From assembly GCA_947588325.1 (NCBI GenBank), contig CANPYH010000004.1:1-26146 (forward strand): a DNA stretch of 26,146 nt, given 5' to 3'. This DNA comes from an uncultured Clostridia bacterium. Lineage in GTDB: Bacteria; Bacillota; Clostridia; Christensenellales; Pumilibacteraceae. The notes under the pieces are model-generated. The model saw only the letters and a list, made by a program, of their open reading frames with translations, was not told the origin of the DNA and did not search any database. A program made the translations under genes and the position numbers. Below, in pieces: positions 21,868 through 26,146 of the stretch (position 1 is the stretch's first letter; the number at the start of each line of letters is the position of its first letter).

Positions 21868-23422
21868 ACAGGATCGCCGCCTTCCCCTCCGTTTGGGACA
21901 GTATTTTCTTCGCCTCTTTCAGCGAATCCACGCTATATACGCCCTCGGTCATACCCGCCTCGCTCGCGCCCTTCGCCATAAACTTGGCGCGGCTGCCGAC
22001 GAGCACCGCCTTGTCGCACACCTCGGCTATCTGCCGACCGAATGTTATATTCGCCTCTTTCTCCATGTCGCCGAGTTCGACTATCCCCGGCGTTACTATT
22101 ATCTTTTCGCCCTCGAAGGCGGAGAGCACTTCGAGCGCGTTCTTCGCTCCCTCGGTGTTGGAGTTATACGCGTCGTCTATTATGGTCTTATCCCCGACCG
22201 TACTCACTTCCAGCCTGTGCGGCACGGGCGAGAGCTTTTCCGCCGCCCTCACGCAGGCGCAGAGGGGCACGCCGAGGGGCATAGCCACAGCGGCGCACGA
22301 GGCAATTATCCCGGGGATGTGCCTGCCGAGCAGACGAGTTTTCGCGATTATCGTCTCTTTGCCGTCCGTTATCTTGAATGTGCAGCCCGAAGCGTCGTAT
22401 GTCACGTCGTAATATCTCACGGCGCAATCCTCGCTCTCTCCCGCCTTGACCTTGTTGCCGTCAAACCTTTCGGACAGCTTTGCCGCGCCCGCGTCCGAGC
22501 AGTTAAACACGCAGGGAGCGCCACTCGGGAGAGCCTCGGCAAGCTCGAACTTGGCGTCGGCAATCGCCTCCACAGAGCCGAATGTTTCGAGGTGCTGGGT
22601 GCCCACGCCCGTAATAAGGGCATAGTCGGGCTTGGCAAGCGCGCAGAGTTCCTTTATATCCCCCCGCCGCCTTGCGCCCATCTCGGCAATGAAAATCCTG
22701 TCGTCGTCGCCGAGCACGTCGTTGACGGTGCGGCATATCCCGAGCGGAGTATTGTAACTCCCGGGGGTGGCGCACACTCTGTATTTGGTCGCGAGCATTG
22801 CCGCGAGAATGTTTTTAGCCGTCGTCTTTCCGTAACTGCCCGTTATTCCGATGACTTCCATTCCGCTCGCCTTGCGCTTATCTATCTCCGCCGTCGCGTC
22901 CTTGATAAACGAGCGGGCTATCAGCTTTTCGAAGGGATAGGTTATTCCGTAGGAAATCAGGCAAATAAGCGGGATAAGCAGGGGGAGTACGCAATAACCC
23001 ACCTCCTGCATGGGCGTTTTGGAAAGCCCCCACCCGCCCACGCTGAACGCCAGGCAAAGGAGGGTATTAACCAATATCAGCCTCGTCATTCGCGGCGTGA
23101 CCGCCATGGGCACTTTGGATTTGGTGCGGAAGCTGACGATGATGAATATTGCGCCGAAGAACACATAGAACAGGAAAGAGAAATAGTGTATCTGCGGAAC
23201 ATAGACGAAGCAGAGATTAAACAGTACCGCTATGCCGCTCGCGAAAAAGGCGAAGGCGAAATAGCGCAGAAAATACTCGTAGTGCGAGACTTTCAGCCAG
23301 TTCATTACTCCGTGCAGACGGTAGGACGAAAGCTGATACATGTGCAGCATTTTTATACTCGCCGCGGAAAGCAGAGCCGTCGAAACGAATATGAAGATGG
23401 GATCTAAAATACTGTCTATCAT
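21836..23422 (-). CDS. murF: Membrane-anchored MurF-like Mur ligase
   Basis: 528 residues. The C-terminal two thirds are a Mur ligase: ATP loop GITGSYGKTTAKN (192-204), EMGARRRGDI, ITGVGTQHLETFGS, then VPHRLEV and IDDAYNSNTEGAKNAL, the MurF-specific C-domain motif. MurF adds D-Ala-D-Ala to UDP-MurNAc-tripeptide in the cytosol. The first 165 residues are not the usual MurF substrate-binding domain but a membrane domain with about five helices (7-22, 52-74, 79-98, 112-130, 141-162). The enzyme would therefore be tethered to the membrane, and how it holds the UDP-substrate is unclear. The ATG at 23422 has AGGA 10 nt upstream and begins 4 nt after the hydrolase stop. Ligase fold certain; substrate likely but not proven. 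Confidence 0.88.
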   Translation of the reverse strand: MIDSILDPIFIFVSTALLSAASIKMLHMYQLSSYRLHGVMNWLKVSHYEYFLRYFAFAFFASGIAVLFNLCFVYVPQIHYFSFLFYVFFGAIFIIVSFRTKSKVPMAVTPRMTRLILVNTLLCLAFSVGGWGLSKTPMQEVGYCVLPLLIPLICLISYGITYPFEKLIARSFIKDATAEIDKRKASGMEVIGITGSYGKTTAKNILAAMLATKYRVCATPGSYNTPLGICRTVNDVLGDDDRIFIAEMGARRRGDIKELCALAKPDYALITGVGTQHLETFGSVEAIADAKFELAEALPSGAPCVFNCSDAGAAKLSERFDGNKVKAGESEDCAVRYYDVTYDASGCTFKITDGKETIIAKTRLLGRHIPGIIASCAAVAMPLGVPLCACVRAAEKLSPVPHRLEVSTVGDKTIIDDAYNSNTEGAKNALEVLSAFEGEKIIVTPGIVELGDMEKEANITFGRQIAEVCDKAVLVGSRAKFMAKGASEAGMTEGVYSVDSLKEAKKILSQTEGKAAILFENDLPDNYK

Positions 23423-23426
23423 TTGG

Positions 23427-24119
23427 TCAAATTCCTATGAATTCCTCTATCGCGCTTTCAAACGCAAGCGGTTTCTCCGCATAAGCGAAGTGCCCGCCGT
23501 CCAGCCACACAATGCGGCTGTCCGATATGCCCTTTTTAAGTCTTTTAGCCATATACGGCGGGGTCTCGGTGTCCTCTTTCCCCCAGACGATGAGCGTCGG
23601 GCAGGATATCAGGGGGAGCCGATCGGAAAGATCCTCCGCGACTATCCGCGAGAACACGCCGCGCATGCTCTCGGGCAGAGCGAGGTAGTCCGCCGAATAG
23701 TACTTGCGGGTGTCCCTGCCCTTCGCCTTGTCGCGCCTGAACCGCATTGCGGCTATCCGCCGACGTAGGCCCCGCCTCGGGCGAAGTCCCGCCGCGTCCG
23801 CGAGCACGAGCTTTTTAACCCGACCGGTCCGCGCCGCCATGTCGATAGCCACCCTGCCGCCGAAACTATGCCCTATCAATATTATATCCGTCAGCCCGAG
23901 TTTGTCAATAGCTTTTTCTGTAATTACCGTATAATCGCGTAGCGACCAGTCGGGCGGGGGCTGATCCGAGCCGCCGAAATAGGGAAAGTCTATCGCCGCG
24001 CACGTCCGTCCCCCGAAAGAGAGACGGGTCATTGCGCCGCCAAACGAGCGGATATCTCCGCCCCATCCGTGCAAGAATACAAGAGGTGTGCCGCCGCCTT
24101 CGATGAGTTCGGCGTTCAC
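23427..24119 (-). CDS. Alpha/beta hydrolase
   Basis: Alpha/beta-hydrolase fold, 230 residues from GTG 24119. Oxyanion region VFLHGWGG (14-21), nucleophile elbow GHSFGGRVA (S85), acid WGKEDTETP (D183) and GGHFAYAEKP (H210) give a complete triad; a small cap lies between. The substrate is not predictable; the family includes esterases and C-C hydrolases. The GTG at 24119 has no Shine-Dalgarno. Eight codons upstream a CTG at 24143 sits 8 nt after AAGGAG and would add a beta strand (MKLDLGLT) usual for this family, so the true N-terminus may be there. The gene lies between rimI and the murF-like gene in the overlapping run. Confidence 0.9.
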   Translation of the reverse strand: MNAELIEGGGTPLVFLHGWGGDIRSFGGAMTRLSFGGRTCAAIDFPYFGGSDQPPPDWSLRDYTVITEKAIDKLGLTDIILIGHSFGGRVAIDMAARTGRVKKLVLADAAGLRPRRGLRRRIAAMRFRRDKAKGRDTRKYYSADYLALPESMRGVFSRIVAEDLSDRLPLISCPTLIVWGKEDTETPPYMAKRLKKGISDSRIVWLDGGHFAYAEKPLAFESAIEEFIGI

Positions 24120-24140
24120 GGTCAGTCCGAGGTCTAATTT

Positions 24141-24157
24141 CAGAATTATAGCTCCTT
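24141..24157 (-). promoter_or_regulatory. Shine-Dalgarno with possible CTG start for the hydrolase
   Basis: AAGGAG (24152-24157, - strand) lies inside the last rimI codons; 8 nt further a CTG (24141-24143) opens the hydrolase frame just after the rimI TAA. No ATG, GTG or TTG in this frame has a comparable ribosome site. Confidence 0.5.
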
Positions 24158-24559
24158 GCGCATTATTATTGCGCCGTCCTCTCCGTAATATTTTTTTCTG
24201 ACCGTAATTTTTTGAAATCCGAAGCCCTCGTACAGGGCTATCGCCGCGGCGTTGTTCTCGTTTACTTCGAGATATACGCTCCGCATTTTGCTTATATCAA
24301 GCGCCTCGCCTATCAGCCGCGTCGCTATCCCCTTTCGGCGGTGCGCCTTATCCACGACTATCATGGAAAGACAGCCTTCGTCTATGACGTTCTCCACGCA
24401 TATAAAGCCTATAACCCCGCCCTCATCGAACACGAGAAAGTCGTTCATCGGGTTAGTCAGGGCGTATGACAGTGCGGCAACGCTCCATGGCTCGGACACG
24501 CTCTCTCCCATAAGTCGGGATATTGCCGCGGCGTCCGCATCCCCTGCCCGCCGTATCAT
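24146..24559 (-). CDS. rimI: Ribosomal-protein S18 alanine N-acetyltransferase RimI
   Basis: GNAT acetyltransferase of 137 residues, typical for RimI, which acetylates the N-terminal alanine of ribosomal protein S18 and possibly other proteins. The acetyl-CoA loop is HRRKGIAT (73-80; usual RxxGxG/A). YLEVNENNAAAIALYEGFGF is the RimI-type C-terminal motif, and an EPWS N-terminal feature (23-26) is family-typical. Its ATG overlaps the tsaB stop (ATGA). The tsaE-tsaB-rimI order is common in Bacillota; tsaD, which often follows, is missing here. Confidence 0.95.
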   Translation of the reverse strand: MIRRAGDADAAAISRLMGESVSEPWSVAALSYALTNPMNDFLVFDEGGVIGFICVENVIDEGCLSMIVVDKAHRRKGIATRLIGEALDISKMRSVYLEVNENNAAAIALYEGFGFQKITVRKKYYGEDGAIIMRKEL

Positions 24560-25191
24560 TTGTTTTCGAGGTCGCGCTCGGCTTGCGGCTTTCTTATATA
24601 AATCGGTTCGAGCGCGTTGCCGTCCTGCGCCTCAGACGCTTTGGCTTCGACGGCGGCTATGAACGCCGCCCGAAAGTCGAGAGGTTTTATCGCCCCTTCT
24701 ATCCCCGACGAAACGGAGTCGGTAAAGAGAACGTGCGGCTCGTCGGTCAGCGCGAGGAAGTCGGTAAGCTCCTCCGCCGTCAGACAGTGCGGCTGGAAGA
24801 GCACGCGCATTTTGTCGTCATATACCGCGACGTATCTCATGCCGTTGCCCGCGTCGCAAACGGATATAACCGTTTCCGCTCCTTTGTTGTTATATGCGAG
24901 AAGTTCGAGCGCGGTGACGGCGACGACGGGTTTATTGCAGGCGTATGTAAACGCCTTGACCGTCGCCATACCTATTCTTATTCCCGTGAATGAGCCCGGT
25001 CCCGTCACGCAGCCGAAGAAGTCCATATCCGAAAGTTTCAGCCCGCTCTTGCGGAGCAGTGCGTCAACCTCCGTCATGAGCCGCTCGGAGGCGGTGCGGT
25101 ATTCGGCGCTCTGGAAGTAGTAATACTCGCCGTCCTTCGCCACGAGCACTTTCATTATATCAGAGGCGGTGTCTATAGCAAGGTATTTCAT
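24556..25191 (-). CDS. tsaB: tRNA t6A synthesis protein TsaB
   Basis: TsaB is the non-catalytic ASKHA partner of TsaD in making N6-threonylcarbamoyladenosine at position 37 of ANN-decoding tRNAs. 211 residues. MKYLAIDTASDIMKV forms the first strand, and GPGSFTGIRIGMATVKAF is the hallmark TsaB motif. The C-terminus has the EPIYIRKPQAE sequence typical of the family. The ATG at 25191 overlaps the yhbY stop (ATGA) and its stop overlaps the rimI start, so synthesis is tightly coupled. Confidence 0.96.
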   Translation of the reverse strand: MKYLAIDTASDIMKVLVAKDGEYYYFQSAEYRTASERLMTEVDALLRKSGLKLSDMDFFGCVTGPGSFTGIRIGMATVKAFTYACNKPVVAVTALELLAYNNKGAETVISVCDAGNGMRYVAVYDDKMRVLFQPHCLTAEELTDFLALTDEPHVLFTDSVSSGIEGAIKPLDFRAAFIAAVEAKASEAQDGNALEPIYIRKPQAERDLENK

Positions 25192-25481
25192 AATTCGATG
25201 TGCCGTATGTCCTTTTTATGGCTGTAACGGTAGAGTACAATCTTACTACCTATGGTGCAAACCGCTTCGGCGCGGAGTTTAAGCTCGAGCACGCGCATAA
25301 GGTCGGCGGGTTCGTAGTCGCAATTACGCAGCACCGATATCTTGATAAGCTCCCGTGCCTCGAGTGCGTCGTCAAGCGACCTGACGAGGTTATCCGAAAG
25401 CTCGCCCTTGCCTATCTGAAATATCGAAGGCAGGGTGCTCGCAATGCCCTTTAACGTTGCTCTTTGCTTGCTTGTCAACAT
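25188..25481 (-). CDS. yhbY: YhbY-family RNA-binding protein (CRM domain)
   Basis: 97-residue single CRM-domain protein associated with 50S ribosome subunit assembly. The start MLTSKQRATLKGIAS is the classic YhbY N-terminus, followed by FQIGKGELSDNLVRSLDDALEARELIKISVL and the C-terminal IGSKIVLYR containing the GxxG-like RNA-contact loop. The ATG at 25481 overlaps the tsaE stop by 7 nt. A longer upstream reading in this frame exists only because it lies opposite tsaE coding codons and is rejected. Insertion of yhbY between tsaE and tsaB is an uncommon order. Confidence 0.94.
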   Translation of the reverse strand: MLTSKQRATLKGIASTLPSIFQIGKGELSDNLVRSLDDALEARELIKISVLRNCDYEPADLMRVLELKLRAEAVCTIGSKIVLYRYSHKKDIRHIEL

Positions 25482-25897
25482 GTTACGGTAATATTCCTCT
25501 CTTCGTCCGAAATGCGTTCTATCTCCACTTTGATAGTCTTTTGCGGCAATACGCTCTCTATCTGCGACGGCCACTCTATCAGGCAAACCGTGCGGGGGTC
25601 GCCGAACTTTTCGTTAAGTCCGCACGCTTCCGCCTCTGCGCCGCCGTGCAGTCTGTATGCGTCTATGTGCACAAGCTCCAGCGAGGAGCCGTGATATTCG
25701 CAGCAGAGAGTAAACGTCGGGCTCTTTACATCATCAGTCACGCCGAGCGCCTTGGCAACGCCCTTCGCGAACACCGTTTTGCCCGCGCCGAGGTCCCCCG
25801 AAAGAAGTACCACTTCGCCGCCGCGGAAGCCCGCCGCCAACTTTGCGGCAAACTCCTCCGTCTCATTCGCGCCCTTTGTTATCACCGCTGTGTTCAT
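25475..25897 (-). CDS. tsaE: tRNA t6A synthesis ATPase TsaE
   Basis: P-loop ATPase that drives turnover of the TsaB-TsaD complex in t6A synthesis. 140 residues from ATG 25897. Walker A GDLGAGKT (34-41), KSPTFTLCCEY (58-68), HIDAYRL (77-83) and IEWP (107-110) are all present in the usual order. The start MNTAVITKGANETEEFA matches the family N-terminus. A perfect -10 TATAAT ends 9 nt before this ATG and no usable Shine-Dalgarno exists, so it is likely leaderless. Upstream codons stay open in the same frame into an ECF transporter S-component, so a fusion protein may also be made. Confidence 0.95.
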   Translation of the reverse strand: MNTAVITKGANETEEFAAKLAAGFRGGEVVLLSGDLGAGKTVFAKGVAKALGVTDDVKSPTFTLCCEYHGSSLELVHIDAYRLHGGAEAEACGLNEKFGDPRTVCLIEWPSQIESVLPQKTIKVEIERISDEERNITVTC

Positions 25898-26146
25898 GAT
25901 GTTATCATTATACACTTCCTCGCCCTTCTTTGCAAGCGTTTTACTCTTTTTGCGGGGTTTGAACAGCCATTTGAGCGCGTTTGACAGGCGTTTATACAGC
26001 AGAAGCGTTATTGTGCTGACCGATACGGACTTTATCGCGTTAAATGCGAGGACGTAAGGCCACAGGGCTGTAAAATATTCGCCTGCTTGTTCGCCCGTAT
26101 ATAACGGGAAAGTGATAAAGCGATTGCACACCATTGACACGGCTAT
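25475..26146 (-). CDS. ECF transporter S-component (RibU-like) C-terminus reading in frame into TsaE; 5' end outside window
   Basis: From the right window edge the frame encodes IAVSMVCNRFITFPLYTG, then WPYVLAFNAIKSVSVSTI and TLLLYKRL. This is the final part of an ECF S-component of the riboflavin type (family pattern NRFxxLPLY...LPFNxIKG...YKRL), a small membrane protein that captures a vitamin for an energy-coupling module. A basic, charged linker (KWLFKPRKKSKTLAKKGEEVYNDN) leads straight to TsaE Met without any stop codon. Either a real S-component-TsaE fusion exists, or translation of the transporter normally ends elsewhere and the open frame is a consequence of overlap. The S-component start is beyond the window. 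Substrate riboflavin is inference from the motif. Confidence 0.75.
   Translation of the reverse strand: MAVSMVCNRFITFPLYTGEQAGEYFTALWPYVLAFNAIKSVSVSTITLLLYKRLSNALKWLFKPRKKSKTLAKKGEEVYNDNIMNTAVITKGANETEEFAAKLAAGFRGGEVVLLSGDLGAGKTVFAKGVAKALGVTDDVKSPTFTLCCEYHGSSLELVHIDAYRLHGGAEAEACGLNEKFGDPRTVCLIEWPSQIESVLPQKTIKVEIERISDEERNITVTC
25907..25935 (-). promoter_or_regulatory. Promoter inside the ECF linker driving tsaE; predicts leaderless mRNA
   Basis: On the - strand: -35 TTGCAA (25930-25935), 17-nt spacer, perfect -10 TATAAT (25907-25912), then 9 nt and the tsaE ATG. It lies within codons of the S-component linker and would let the tsaE run be transcribed independently of the transporter. Confidence 0.75.

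Noticed and set aside
21821..23407. 528-codon open frame on the + strand opposite the murF-like gene
   Set aside because: Same length as the real gene because it mirrors its codons; lacks any domain.
25482..25586. 35-codon N-terminal extension of YhbY
   Set aside because: YhbY proteins begin at the MLTSKQR-type sequence; the extension only reads an alternative frame of tsaE.

Overview
The window reads as a chromosomal segment of a Bacillota (Clostridia-type) bacterium, probably an uncultured anaerobic gut lineage. The lineage is an inference from gene content: minD, a minE-like gene and a SpoIVFB-type protease next to a Maf/MreB pair, RNase G, a PdaB-type deacetylase, a two-OB-fold SSB, and an ECF riboflavin-type S-component. 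No rRNA, tRNA, CRISPR array, prophage or insertion sequence was seen. Coding density is high. The most interesting material is in promoter architecture, small overlooked elements and odd domain arrangements.

Layout. (1) 1-523: 3' end of groEL (+) and two strong hairpin terminators facing the next operon. (2) 540-4010 (-): minD, minE-like, spoIVFB-like M50 protease, rng. (3) 4338-7421 (-): ppx/gppA-like, maf, mreB-like, ending in an intrinsic terminator. Regions 2 and 3 look like a reduced form of the classical maf-mreBCD-minCD-spoIVFAB cluster; mreC, mreD, minC and spoIVFA are absent, and the MreB-like protein lacks both phosphate-loop aspartates. (4) 7513-10060: divergent strong promoters, then a + strand surface protein (propeller-like region, SH3-like modules, C-terminal membrane anchor) with a terminator. 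(5) 10156-12464 (-): a split pair of half-size TauE/SafE transporters, a PdaB-like deacetylase and a two-OB-fold SSB. (6) 12568-16668 (+): a 1319-residue membrane-anchored protein with four jelly-roll-like extracellular repeats and a long acidic/charged cytoplasmic tail. (7) 16776-18340 (-): metY (O-acetylhomoserine sulfhydrylase) with a near-consensus promoter, a perfect 9-bp inverted-repeat operator and an unannotated 21-codon upstream ORF. (8) 18408-26146 (-): a tightly overlapping run: ECF S-component reading in frame into tsaE, then yhbY, tsaB, rimI, an alpha/beta hydrolase, a membrane-anchored MurF-like ligase, an SDR reductase and two flavoproteins.

How the genes work together. tsaE, tsaB and rimI belong to tRNA t6A synthesis and N-terminal acetylation, yhbY to ribosome assembly, and murF to peptidoglycan precursor synthesis; overlapping starts and stops imply co-translation. 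ppx, maf, mreB, minD and minE form a growth/division module. metY has its own sulfur-type regulatory region. Three transcription units (the 7636 gene, tsaE and the pdaB-like gene) have a perfect TATAAT 9-10 nt before the start codon and no usable Shine-Dalgarno, which predicts leaderless mRNAs. Other genes (ppx, metY, ssb, the 12654 gene) have ordinary Shine-Dalgarno sites.
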